NCBI GenBank assembly: GCA_016704565.1
Contig: JADIZV010000004.1
Coordinates: 868,001-932,000 of the forward strand
Length of the DNA stretch: 64,000 nucleotides
Origin: Candidatus Phosphoribacter baldrii
GTDB lineage: Bacteria; Actinomycetota; Actinomycetes; Actinomycetales; Dermatophilaceae
Direction: 5' to 3'
In this document: positions 42,916 through 52,139 of the stretch, one piece after another
How positions within the stretch are numbered: position 1 is the stretch's first letter
Layout: each line of letters opens with the position of its first letter
Program-made: the position numbers and the translations under genes
Notes under the pieces: model-generated
The model's input: only the letters and a program-made list of their open reading frames with translations
What the model was told of the DNA's origin: nothing
Databases searched by the model: none

Positions 42916-44313
42916 TCAGCTGACCTTGGGGGCACCAGGCCGGACGTAGCGCACCCAGGTGACCCCGATGCACACCACGGCGAACGCGACGCCGATCCAG
43001 TAGAAGGTCGTCGGCGACATCAGGGTGAGCCCCACCCCGAAGAAGAACGGCCCGAACGCGGCGATCGCCCCGGTCCAGCCGATCACGCCGCCGGCCTGGC
43101 GGCGCTCGAAGATCATCGGCATCTGCTTGAACGTCGACGCGTTGCCGATCCCGGCGAACAGGAAGATCGCGAGCATTCCCCAGAGGAACCGGGTAAACCC
43201 GGTCTGCAGCGCGGCGGCCGACGAGGTGTCCGGCACCAGACCACCCATCGTGTAGATGATCGAGCCGACCAGACCGAGACCCGACACGAGGGTCCAGCGC
43301 GCGCCACCCATCCGGTCGGTCAGCGGTGAGAACAACACCCGCGCGCCGGCTCCGACCAGCGGGCCGAGGAAGACGTACTTGGCCGAGTCAGGCACGGCAT
43401 ACCCCGCGACGAGCATCTCCGCGGTGGCGCCGGTTCCCTTGACAATGGCCGCGTTTCCCGCGCCGTAGAGGTTCGTCATGAGCAGCCCGAACTGTGCGGA
43501 CAACCCCGAGAACGTCCCGAAGGTCATGATGTAGAGCAGCGTCATCCACCAGGTGTCCTGGGTGCGGAAGATGTCGAACTGCTGGCGGACGTTGGCCTTG
43601 ACCGGCACCGACTTGAGCATCGTCCAGGCGAGGATCGCGCCGATGATGATGAACGGGATGTAGAAGAACGCCGCGTTCTGGTACCAGACCGTCGCGTCGG
43701 GCTTGCCCGGCACCTTGATCTGCTGCGACGCGCCCAGGAACCCGATCATCCCGAAGCCGACCAGCCACGGGGTGAGTAGCTGCACGAGCGAGACACCGAA
43801 GTTGCCGACGCCCGCCTGCAGACCGAGCGCCGTGCCCTGCAGCCGGCGCGGGAAGAAGTAGGACGTCGAGGGCATGAAGCCCGAGAACGCGCCGCCGCCG
43901 ATGCCCGCGAGGAACGCGAGCACGAGCAACTCCCAGTAGGGCGCGGTCGGGCTTTGCACCCGCACGCCCCAGCCGAGCACCGGGAAGAACAGCAGGCCCG
44001 TGGTGAGCGCGACCATCTTGCGGGTACCGACGATCGGCGGCAGCGTCATCCAGACGATCCGCAACAGGCCACCGGACAGACCCGGGATGGCCGCCAGCCA
44101 GTAGAGTTGGTCCTTGGTGAAGCTGTAGCCCAGCGCGTTGAGCTTGGGGACGAGAGCGCTGGGCAGGAACCAGGCGACGAACGCCATGGTCAGGGTGAAG
44201 GTCGTGATCCCCAGCGTCTTCCAGGCCAGGCCCTTGTCCCAGGTGGCTTCGTTCTCCGGGTCCCATTCGGGCAGCCACTCCCGCGAGCGCGGGGTAGTGG
44301 TGGTGGCGCTCAT
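42916..44313 (-). CDS. narK: Nitrate/nitrite transporter, NarK family (first copy)
   Basis: 465 residues, 12 spans, major facilitator superfamily. The nitrate signature loops appear as GVGNFGVSLVQLLTPWLVG and GIGGGAFSGFMPSTSYFFP. It moves nitrate in or exchanges nitrite for nitrate across the membrane. It follows the second narK gene by 79 bases on the same strand and points away from narGHJI. Two NarK types next to nar operons commonly divide proton symport and antiport. Confidence 0.92.
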   Translation of the reverse strand: MSATTTTPRSREWLPEWDPENEATWDKGLAWKTLGITTFTLTMAFVAWFLPSALVPKLNALGYSFTKDQLYWLAAIPGLSGGLLRIVWMTLPPIVGTRKMVALTTGLLFFPVLGWGVRVQSPTAPYWELLVLAFLAGIGGGAFSGFMPSTSYFFPRRLQGTALGLQAGVGNFGVSLVQLLTPWLVGFGMIGFLGASQQIKVPGKPDATVWYQNAAFFYIPFIIIGAILAWTMLKSVPVKANVRQQFDIFRTQDTWWMTLLYIMTFGTFSGLSAQFGLLMTNLYGAGNAAIVKGTGATAEMLVAGYAVPDSAKYVFLGPLVGAGARVLFSPLTDRMGGARWTLVSGLGLVGSIIYTMGGLVPDTSSAAALQTGFTRFLWGMLAIFLFAGIGNASTFKQMPMIFERRQAGGVIGWTGAIAAFGPFFFGVGLTLMSPTTFYWIGVAFAVVCIGVTWVRYVRPGAPKVS

Positions 44314-44392
44314 CTGCGGTTCTCCAGTTCAGTTCGGGGGTAACGGATCTCGCGGGGGTATGCCGTGTGCGAACCTTCCGCTCGCGTCGGCA

Positions 44393-45757
44393 TCAGCCGC
44401 GGGTGCTCACGTGGTCGCTGTCGAAGTGGTCGGCGAGCTCAGGGGAGCCGTGGTGCAGCAGGTGCACGACGGTGTAGTGCATCCACACCGCGCAGATCGC
44501 GGTGACGACGAACAGGCAGGCGAAGGTGCTCGAGGGGAATCCGGTCCAGGCCTTGGTGTAGGCGAACATCGGGGGGAGGAAGAAGCCGCCGAGCCCGCCG
44601 AGCATGCCCACCAGACCGCCGACCGAGCCGACGTTGTCGGGGAAGTACTCGGGGATGTGCTTGTAGACGGCGGCCTTGCCGATGCCCATCGCCACGCCGA
44701 GGAAGAACACCAGGATGACGAAGGCCGGCAGGCCGATCTGGTAGCCCAGGTGCGTGCTCTGGGTGCCGTCGGGGTGGCTCACGACGAGGTGGCCGTTGGG
44801 CATCATGAGGATGCCGGTCGTCACGAGCATGACGCCGAAGGTCCAGTACATCACCTTGCGTGCGCCGACCCGGTCGGACACCCAACCGCCGACGGGACGA
44901 AGCAACGACGCCGGGAAGATGAAGGTCGCGGTGAGCAGGGCGGCCGGCCAGATCTCGATGCCGAAGTTGTCGATGTAGTACTTCGGCAGCCAGGCCGACA
45001 GCGCGACGTAGGCACCGAAGACCGCCACGTAGTAGAGGCTGAAGCGCCAGACCCGCACCTGCTTGAGCGGCTGGAGCATCTCGCGGATCGGCTTGGTGGC
45101 CCCGGGCATCCGGTCGCGACGGGGCACGACGATGTAGGTGAGAACGGCCAGGACCAGGAGCAGGACCGAGTAGATGACCGGGACGAGTCGCCAGCCGCCT
45201 TGGATCCCGAAGACGAATGAGCTGCCCGCCGTGCCGATGATGATCGGGGGGCCGATGAACTTCGTGACCGAGGCTCCGACGTTGCCGGCGCCGAACACCC
45301 CGAGCGCGAAGCCCTGGCGCTCCCGGCCGTACCACGCGGCGTTCCACGCGATGCCGACCGAGAAGAGGTTGCCGGCGAAGCCGACGAGGAAGGCCAGGAC
45401 GAGCAGCATTCCGTAGCCGCTGGCTTTCGACACGAAGAAGGCCGGGATCGCCGTCGTTGCGAGCATGAAGAGGGTGACCTTGCGCCCGCCGATGCGGTCG
45501 GTGAGCATCCCGGCCGGCAGGCGCCACATCGACCCGTTGAGGACCGCGACCGCGGTGACCCAGGAGAGTTCGACATCGCTGAGCGCGAACTCCTTCTGGA
45601 TCGACGGGCCGAGGATCCCGAACATCAGCCACACCGCAAACATCACGGTGAAGGCTGCCGTGGACATGACCATGACCCGGGTCGCTCCGCGACCGGTGTC
45701 ATGGACGGGGGCGACGACCTCTCCCGCGAGAGCGCCCTGGTGCTGCACGTCGACCAC
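44393..45757 (-). CDS. narK: Nitrate/nitrite transporter, NarK family (second copy)
   Basis: 454 residues, 12 spans. Signature motifs: LNGSMWRLPAGMLTDRIGGR, AGNLFSVGIAWNAAWYGRER and FGAGNVGASVTKFIGPPIII (nitrate signature). GTG start at 45757, where AAGGA sits very close; GTG 45748 would be better spaced and would remove three residues. It is transcribed divergently from the regulator-narGHJI operon, sharing the 228-base intergenic region. Confidence 0.92.
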   Translation of the reverse strand: MVDVQHQGALAGEVVAPVHDTGRGATRVMVMSTAAFTVMFAVWLMFGILGPSIQKEFALSDVELSWVTAVAVLNGSMWRLPAGMLTDRIGGRKVTLFMLATTAIPAFFVSKASGYGMLLVLAFLVGFAGNLFSVGIAWNAAWYGRERQGFALGVFGAGNVGASVTKFIGPPIIIGTAGSSFVFGIQGGWRLVPVIYSVLLLVLAVLTYIVVPRRDRMPGATKPIREMLQPLKQVRVWRFSLYYVAVFGAYVALSAWLPKYYIDNFGIEIWPAALLTATFIFPASLLRPVGGWVSDRVGARKVMYWTFGVMLVTTGILMMPNGHLVVSHPDGTQSTHLGYQIGLPAFVILVFFLGVAMGIGKAAVYKHIPEYFPDNVGSVGGLVGMLGGLGGFFLPPMFAYTKAWTGFPSSTFACLFVVTAICAVWMHYTVVHLLHHGSPELADHFDSDHVSTRG

Positions 45758-45766
45758 TTCCTTGCG

Positions 45767-45967
45767 TCCTCTAAATTGCGGCCCGAGGCCCGGTTAACGA
45801 CTCCCCGGGTGACGCTACTCCGGCCCCCGATCCGGCAAATCCAACCGTCCTCCTTTAAACTACGTCATGCTCGTCACATACCCTGACCAGCGCAAATCCA
45901 CCCGGAGGGGGTGCATCGCACCGCAGGGGTTGTGGTTTGATAGGGGCCGCACCCGGATTCCTCTAAA
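45767..45967. promoter_or_regulatory. Divergent nar control region with three TCCTYTAAA boxes
   Basis: The 228-base gap between narK and the regulator gene holds three near-identical 9-mers on the plus strand: TCCTCTAAA at 45767-45775, TCCTTTAAA at 45851-45859 and TCCTCTAAA at 45959-45967. The outer two lie close to the two start codons, where a bound regulator would block or recruit polymerase. AT-rich words are rare in this GC-rich DNA, so the recurrence is notable. They are candidate sites for the adjacent regulator. Confidence 0.5.
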
Positions 45968-45985
45968 TCAAGGAGACCAGGCCCT

Positions 45986-46738
45986 GTGAGCCCCGAGCAG
46001 ATCCCCGTGTTGTCCTCGGACGTGCGCCGGCGGATCCTCGAACACCTCAACGTGGTCGCGGACCACGCTGCCCCCGGCACGCCGGTCGGGCGCAGCGCCG
46101 CCGAGCTCGCGGCGCACTTCGGCCTGCACGTCACCACGGTGCGGTTCCATCTCGACCAGCTCGTCACCGGCGGCTACCTCGTCACCGCGTTCGAGCGGAC
46201 TCCGCGCGTGGGGCGTCCACGCAAGTTGTATGCCGCCCCTCGCCTCGACGCGGGCACCGAGGCCGAGACCCAGAAGCACTACCAGGTGCTCGCCGGGCTG
46301 CTCGCGCAGAGTTGGCCGGCCGACGCGGGCGAGCAGGTGACGCCCGAGGAGGCCGGTCGCCGCTGGGCCGCCGATCATGCCGACCCGACCCGAGCCTGCG
46401 CGGACGCCGCGACCACCGCCGGTCGGTGGCTGGCCAAGGTCGGCGACATGGTCGACCAGCTGGAGCACTGGGGCTACACCCCCGAGTTGTCGACGTCCGT
46501 GGGCGGGCGCACCGTGACCATCGCCTTGCACAACTGTCCCTTCCTCGCCCTGGCCCGGGTGCGTCCGGACGTCGTCTGCGGCGTCCACCACGGCCTCATT
46601 ACGGGGGCGCTCGACCACGTCGGCGAACACGCCGTCCAGATCGAGGTCCGACCGTTCGTCGGACCGACCCGTTGCCTGGTCAAGGTGACCACCGAGACCC
46701 CGTTCACCACCCCCGCTCTCGAAGGAGAGACCCGATGA
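45986..46738 (+). CDS. HTH regulator with C-terminal cysteines, probable nar regulator
   Basis: 250 residues from GTG 45986 (AAGGAG ribosome site). A winged helix (RRRILEHLNVV, SAAELAAHFGLHVTTVRFHL, then VGRPRKLYAAP) precedes a domain with ALHNCPFLALARVRPDVVCG, HHGLITGAL and a third Cys in GPTRCLVKV, the spacing seen in SufR-like regulators that hold an iron-sulfur cluster. A cluster could sense oxygen or nitric oxide, apt for control of nitrate respiration. The stop overlaps the narG start by 4 bases, so regulator and enzyme are made from one message. Confidence 0.82.
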   Translation: MSPEQIPVLSSDVRRRILEHLNVVADHAAPGTPVGRSAAELAAHFGLHVTTVRFHLDQLVTGGYLVTAFERTPRVGRPRKLYAAPRLDAGTEAETQKHYQVLAGLLAQSWPADAGEQVTPEEAGRRWAADHADPTRACADAATTAGRWLAKVGDMVDQLEHWGYTPELSTSVGGRTVTIALHNCPFLALARVRPDVVCGVHHGLITGALDHVGEHAVQIEVRPFVGPTRCLVKVTTETPFTTPALEGETR

Positions 46739-49700
46739 CCACGCAGGTGGAGCGTCCCGCCGCACCCGAGCCGGCCGGCCTGGACGGCCCGCTGGCCGAC
46801 GCCCTGATCGGCACCCGCCGCTTCTTCGCCAAGGCCACGGGTGCCACCGTGTCCGCCGACGGGCGCACCCTGCATCAGATCGGGGGCCGCGAGGGCGACA
46901 GCTTCTACCGGGACCGCTGGGCTCACGACAAGGTCGTCCGCTCGACCCACGGGGTCAACTGCACCGGCTCCTGCTCCTGGAAGGTCTACGTCAAGGACGG
47001 GATCATCACCTGGGAGGCCCAGCAGACCGACTACCCGTCGGCCGGGCCGGACCGCCCCGAGTACGAGCCCCGCGGCTGCCCTCGCGGCGCGGCCTTCTCC
47101 TGGTACACCTACTCACCCACCCGAGTTCGCTACCCGTATGTCCGCGGGGTGCTGCTCGAAGCGTTCCGCGCGGCGAAGGCTGTCGTCGGTGACCCCGTGG
47201 TCGCGTGGGCGGCGATCCAGCAGGACCCGGCGGCGCGGGCGGCATACACAAGCGCACGCGGCAAGGGCGGCCTGGTGCGGGCGAGCTGGGAGGAGGTCGT
47301 CGAGCTGGTCGCGGCGGCCCACGTCTACACGGTCAAGCGGTGGGGACCCGACCGGATCGCCGGCTTCTCGCCGATCCCGGCCATGTCCCCGGTGTCCTAT
47401 GCATCGGGCGCCCGGTTCCTCGAGCTCATCGGCGCCCCGATGCTGTCGTTCTACGACTGGTATGCCGATCTGCCGAACGCCTCGCCGCAGATGTTCGGCG
47501 ACCAGACCGACGTCCCGGAGTCCGGCGACTGGTGGGACGCCGGCTACCTCATCATGTGGGGCTCGAACGTCCCGATGACCCGCACGCCGGACGCCCACTG
47601 GATGACCGAGGCGCGCTACCGGGGCCAGAAGGTCGTCGCCGTGGCGCCCGACTATGCCGAGAACGTCAAGTTCGCCGACGAGTGGGTCGCCTGCCGGCCG
47701 GGCGTCGACGGAGCCCTGGCCATGGGCATGGGGCACGTCCTGCTCAAGGAGTTCTTCGCCGACCGGCAGGTCGAGTTCTTCGAGGACTACAACCGGCGCT
47801 ACACCGACCTGCCGTTCCTCGTGTCGCTCGACCGGCACGACGTATCGTGTTACAACGCAGGCAAGTTCGTCGTCGCCGGCGACCTGGAAGTCCCCGAGAA
47901 GGACTCCGACAACGCCATGTGGAAGCCGGTCGTGCTCGACGCCCGGACCGACGACGTCGCGGTGCCCAACGGGTCGGTGGGCTTCCGCTATGGCGACGAG
48001 GGCCTGGGCAAGTGGAACCTCGACCTCGGGGACATCGAGCCTCGGCTGACCCTGCTGGGTGCGCACGAGGACACCGCCCTCGTGCGGTTCCCGCGGTTCG
48101 ACTCCGAGGGTGGACTGGTCGCCTACGAGACCCGCGGCGTGCCCGTGCGCACGGTCGGCGGGCGCGTGGTCACCACCGTCCTGGACCTGCTGCTCGCGCA
48201 CTACGGGGTGGCCCGCGACGGGTTGCCGGGCGAGTGGCCGACCGGGTATGCCGATGGGTCGGTTCCGGCGACCCCCGCCTGGGCCGCGGAGATCACCGGA
48301 GTGCCGGCCGAGCAGATCATCCGGCTGGCGCGCGAGTGGGGGCAGAACGCCATCGACACCCAAGGCCGGGGCATGATCCTCATGGGCGCGGGGACCAACC
48401 ACTGGTTCCACTCCGACCAGATCTACCGGGCGATGCTGCTGCTCACGACGATCACCGGATGCCAGGGGCGCAACGGCGGCGGTTGGGCGCACTATGTCGG
48501 CCAGGAGAAGATCCGCCCGATCATGGGCTTCCAGCACCTGGCCTTCGCGCTGGACTGGCACCGGCCGCCGCGGCACATGAACCAGACGGCGTACTGGTAT
48601 GTCAACACCAGCCAATACCGCTACGACACCTTCACGGCGAACGACCTCGACGCGGGCACCGGCGTGTTCGCCGGCAAGGGGGTCATGGACCTGCTCGCCC
48701 AGTCGGTGCGACTGGGGTGGACGCCGAGCTACCCGACGTTCAACCGCAGCAGCCTGACCCTCGCCGACGAGGCGAAAGCGGCGGGACAGGAGCCCGCGGC
48801 ATACATCGTCGAGCAGTTGCGCACGGGCGCACTGAAGTTCGCGGTCGAGGACCCGGAAGCCCCGGAGAACCACCCGCGCGTGCTCAGCCTGTGGCGCTCC
48901 AACCTGCTGGGCTCCAGCGCCAAGGGCAACGAGTACTTCCTCAAGCACCTGCTTGGCACCGACCACGCGGTGACCGCCGCCGAGGCACCGCCGGAGCAAC
49001 GGCCGGCCGGCATCGAGTGGCCCGAGCACGCGGCCGAGGCCAAGCTCGATCTGCTGACGACGATCGACTTCCGGATGACCAGCTCGACGATGTTCTCCGA
49101 CATCGTCCTGCCGGCGGCGACGTGGTACGAGAAGCACGACCTGTCGACCACCGACATGCACCCCTTCGTCCACTCCTTCAGCCCGGCCATCTCCCCGCCC
49201 TGGGAGGCCCGGACCGACTGGGGCATCTGGAAGGCGATCGCCAAGAAGTTCTCCTCGCTCGCCGTCGACCACCTCGGCACCCGGACCGACATCGTGGCCA
49301 AGCCGCTGTGGCACGACACACCGGAGGCGATGGCCACCGTGCACGGCGTCGTCAAGGACTGGCGGACCGGCGAGGTCGAGCCGGTGCCCGGCAAGACCAT
49401 GCCCGTGATCGCCGTGGCCGAGCGGGACTACCCGGCCACCTTCCAGAAGATGACCTCCATCGGCCCGCTCATGGAAAAGGTCGGGATGCTCACCAAGGGC
49501 GTGCCCTACGACGTCAAGCGCGAGATCAAGATCCTGCGCCGGCGCAACGGGGTGGCCAAGTCGGGGGTCGGTGTCGGCCAACCGCGGCTCAAGAGCGACG
49601 TCCACATGGCCGACGCGATCCTGCACCTGTCGGCGACGACCAACGGGCACCTGTCCACGCACGGCTTCAAGAACGTCGAAAAACGCACGGGCACACTGCT

Positions 49701-50472
49701 GCACGACCTGGCCGCCGAGCATCAGGGCAAGCAGATCACCTTCGCCGACACCCAGGTCGCCCCAGTCCCGGTGATCACCTCACCGGAATGGTCGGGCTCG
49801 GAGTCCGGCGGTCGGCGCTACAGCCCGTTCACGATCAACATCGAGCGGCTCAAGCCCTTCCACACCCTCACCGGGCGCCAGCAGTTCTACCTCGACCACG
49901 ACTGGGTCATCGGCATGGGTGAGTCCTTGCCGGTGCACCGGCCGCCGCTCAACATGACCACGCTCTTCGGTGAGGTCCCGATCGGCGGGCAGTCCGAGTC
50001 GCACGGTCAGCGCAGCGTGTCGGTCCGCTACCTCACCCCGCACAACAAGTGGTCGATCCACAGCGAGTACCAGGACAACCTCTACATGCTCTCGTTGTCT
50101 CGCGGCGGGCAGACGATCTGGATGTCCGACACCGACGCGGACAAGGTGGGGATCAAGGACAACGACTGGGTGGAACTGGTCAACCGCAACGGTGTCGTCG
50201 CCTGTCGCGCCATCGTCACCCACCGGATGCCCGAGGGCACGATCTACATGCCGCACGCGCAGGACCGGATGGTCGACGTTCCGCTCACCGAGACCAACCA
50301 GAGGCGGGGCGGCATACACAACTCGCTGACTCGAATCATGATCAAGCCGACGCACATCATCGGCGGCTACGCGCAGTTCGCCTACTTCTTCAACTACATC
50401 GGCCCCACGGGCAACAACCGCGACGAAGTGACGATGATCCGCCGTCGTTCGTCGCAGGAGGTGACGTACTGA
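46735..50472 (+). CDS. narG: Respiratory nitrate reductase alpha subunit
   Basis: 1245 residues, full length. NarG holds the bis-MGD molybdenum site where nitrate is reduced to nitrite on the cytoplasmic side. The FS0 cluster ligands are His72, Cys76, Cys80 and Cys115 (HGVNCTGSC and PRGCPRG), with the same spacing as E. coli. The molybdenum ligand is Asp245 in DWYADLPNASPQMFGDQTD. The end of the protein, FNYIGPTGNNRDEVTMIRRR, is the family signature. The gene overlaps both the upstream regulator and narH. Confidence 0.98.
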   Translation: MTTQVERPAAPEPAGLDGPLADALIGTRRFFAKATGATVSADGRTLHQIGGREGDSFYRDRWAHDKVVRSTHGVNCTGSCSWKVYVKDGIITWEAQQTDYPSAGPDRPEYEPRGCPRGAAFSWYTYSPTRVRYPYVRGVLLEAFRAAKAVVGDPVVAWAAIQQDPAARAAYTSARGKGGLVRASWEEVVELVAAAHVYTVKRWGPDRIAGFSPIPAMSPVSYASGARFLELIGAPMLSFYDWYADLPNASPQMFGDQTDVPESGDWWDAGYLIMWGSNVPMTRTPDAHWMTEARYRGQKVVAVAPDYAENVKFADEWVACRPGVDGALAMGMGHVLLKEFFADRQVEFFEDYNRRYTDLPFLVSLDRHDVSCYNAGKFVVAGDLEVPEKDSDNAMWKPVVLDARTDDVAVPNGSVGFRYGDEGLGKWNLDLGDIEPRLTLLGAHEDTALVRFPRFDSEGGLVAYETRGVPVRTVGGRVVTTVLDLLLAHYGVARDGLPGEWPTGYADGSVPATPAWAAEITGVPAEQIIRLAREWGQNAIDTQGRGMILMGAGTNHWFHSDQIYRAMLLLTTITGCQGRNGGGWAHYVGQEKIRPIMGFQHLAFALDWHRPPRHMNQTAYWYVNTSQYRYDTFTANDLDAGTGVFAGKGVMDLLAQSVRLGWTPSYPTFNRSSLTLADEAKAAGQEPAAYIVEQLRTGALKFAVEDPEAPENHPRVLSLWRSNLLGSSAKGNEYFLKHLLGTDHAVTAAEAPPEQRPAGIEWPEHAAEAKLDLLTTIDFRMTSSTMFSDIVLPAATWYEKHDLSTTDMHPFVHSFSPAISPPWEARTDWGIWKAIAKKFSSLAVDHLGTRTDIVAKPLWHDTPEAMATVHGVVKDWRTGEVEPVPGKTMPVIAVAERDYPATFQKMTSIGPLMEKVGMLTKGVPYDVKREIKILRRRNGVAKSGVGVGQPRLKSDVHMADAILHLSATTNGHLSTHGFKNVEKRTGTLLHDLAAEHQGKQITFADTQVAPVPVITSPEWSGSESGGRRYSPFTINIERLKPFHTLTGRQQFYLDHDWVIGMGESLPVHRPPLNMTTLFGEVPIGGQSESHGQRSVSVRYLTPHNKWSIHSEYQDNLYMLSLSRGGQTIWMSDTDADKVGIKDNDWVELVNRNGVVACRAIVTHRMPEGTIYMPHAQDRMVDVPLTETNQRRGGIHNSLTRIMIKPTHIIGGYAQFAYFFNYIGPTGNNRDEVTMIRRRSSQEVTY

Positions 50473-52139
50473 TGCGCATCATGGCGCAGTTGGCGATGGT
50501 CATGAACCTCGACAAGTGCATCGGCTGCCACACCTGCTCGGTGACCTGCAAGCAGGCCTGGACCAACCGGGCGGGCACCGAGTACGTCTGGTTCAACAAC
50601 GTCGAGACCCGCCCGGGGTTGGGGTATCCGCGCGGCTACCAGAACCAGGACGAGTGGCAAGGGGGCTGGACCCGCACCTCCAACGGCCGGTTGCGGCTCC
50701 GGGCGGGGGGCCGGTTCAAGAAGCTTGCTTCGATCTTCTCCAACCCAAAGCTGCCGTCGCTGCAGGATTACTACGAGCCCTGGACCTACGACTACGAGAC
50801 CCTGCTCAACGCTCCGGCCCAGAAGAACTTCCCTGTCGCCCGGCCGTATTCGATCATCAGCGGCAAGCCGATCAACGTCTCGTGGTCGGCCAACTGGGAC
50901 GACGACCTCGGCGGGTCGATGGAGCACGCCGTCAAGGACCCGATGCTCAAGGGCATCGAGGACAAGGTCACGTTCGAGTTCGAGAAGACCTTCATGTTCT
51001 ACCTGCCGCGGATCTGCGAGCACTGCCTCAACCCGGCGTGCGCGGCGTCCTGCCCGTCGGGAGCGATCTACAAGCGCTCCGAGGACGGCATCGTGCTCGT
51101 CGACCAGGACCGGTGCCGCGGCTGGCGGATGTGCATTTCTGGTTGCCCTTACAAGAAGGTCTACTTCAACCACAAGACCGGCAAGGCCGAGAAGTGCACG
51201 TTCTGCTACCCACGCGTCGAGGTGGGGCTCCCGACGGTGTGCGCGGAGACCTGCGTGGGTCGGTTGCGTTACATCGGGCTGGTCTTCTACGACGCCGACA
51301 AGGTCCTCGAGGCTGCGTCGGTCGCCAAGGACACGGACCTGTATGCCGCGCAGCGCGCCTGCTTCCTCGACCCGGACGATCCGGAGGTCCAGCGGGCCGC
51401 CCGTGAGGCCGGGATCCCGCAGGAGTGGGTGCGGGCTGCCGAGCGGTCCCCCGTATGGAAGCTCATCAGCAAGTACCAGGTGGCCCTGCCGCTGCACCCG
51501 GAATACCGCACCATGCCCATGGTCTGGTACATCCCGCCGCTGTCCCCCGTCGTCGACGTCATCCGGGACACCGGCCACGACGCCGAGGACGCCGGCAACC
51601 TGTTCGCCGCGATTGACACACTGCGTATCCCGGTGGAATACCTCGCCAACCTCTTCACCGCCGGCGACACCGCTCCGGTCGACGCCGCGCTGCGACGATT
51701 GGCGGCCATGCGTTCCTACATGCGCGAGCGCACCTTGGGCCGCGAGCCGGGGCCGGCCATGGCGCAGGCGGTCGGGATGAGCGAGGAAGACCTCTACGAG
51801 ATGTTCCGGCTGCTGGCCATCGCGAAGTATGCCGACCGCTACGTCATTCCGACCGCGCACGCCGAACAGGCCCATGCCCTTGAGGAATTGGCCACCGAGT
51901 GCGCGCTCGACGGCGACGGCGGGGTCGGGATGGGCGGCAGCGGTCCCGTGGGTGAGGGCTCCGGCCGGCTCACCCCGGTTGCCCTGGAGAACCTCCGGGC
52001 CTTGAAGGCGCGGGCGGGCGGATCCGAAGGCGGCGAGCTGGTGAGCGGCGGCAGCACCCGCGGCCGGGTCAACCTGCTCACCTGGGACGGCAAGGGCATC
52101 CCCGAGGGCCTCTTCCCAGCCGACGGGAAGGACGGATGA
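50472..52139 (+). CDS. narH: Respiratory nitrate reductase beta subunit
   Basis: 555 residues. Electron-transfer subunit with four cluster motifs: CIGCHTCSVTCKQAW, CEHCLNPACAASCPSG, CRGWRMCISGCPYKK (Trp in place of one Cys, giving the 3Fe-4S cluster) and CTFCYPRVEVG with VCAETC. It passes electrons from NarI to NarG. The C-terminus carries an extra Gly/Glu-rich stretch (GGVGMGGSGPVGEGSGR) of unknown role. Start ATG shares a base with the narG stop (TGATG). Confidence 0.98.
   Translation: MRIMAQLAMVMNLDKCIGCHTCSVTCKQAWTNRAGTEYVWFNNVETRPGLGYPRGYQNQDEWQGGWTRTSNGRLRLRAGGRFKKLASIFSNPKLPSLQDYYEPWTYDYETLLNAPAQKNFPVARPYSIISGKPINVSWSANWDDDLGGSMEHAVKDPMLKGIEDKVTFEFEKTFMFYLPRICEHCLNPACAASCPSGAIYKRSEDGIVLVDQDRCRGWRMCISGCPYKKVYFNHKTGKAEKCTFCYPRVEVGLPTVCAETCVGRLRYIGLVFYDADKVLEAASVAKDTDLYAAQRACFLDPDDPEVQRAAREAGIPQEWVRAAERSPVWKLISKYQVALPLHPEYRTMPMVWYIPPLSPVVDVIRDTGHDAEDAGNLFAAIDTLRIPVEYLANLFTAGDTAPVDAALRRLAAMRSYMRERTLGREPGPAMAQAVGMSEEDLYEMFRLLAIAKYADRYVIPTAHAEQAHALEELATECALDGDGGVGMGGSGPVGEGSGRLTPVALENLRALKARAGGSEGGELVSGGSTRGRVNLLTWDGKGIPEGLFPADGKDG

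Noticed and set aside
47113..49722. 869-codon open frame antisense to narG
   Set aside because: Shadow of the third-position GC bias of narG; composition is Arg/Gly/Val/Asp-rich without any domain.
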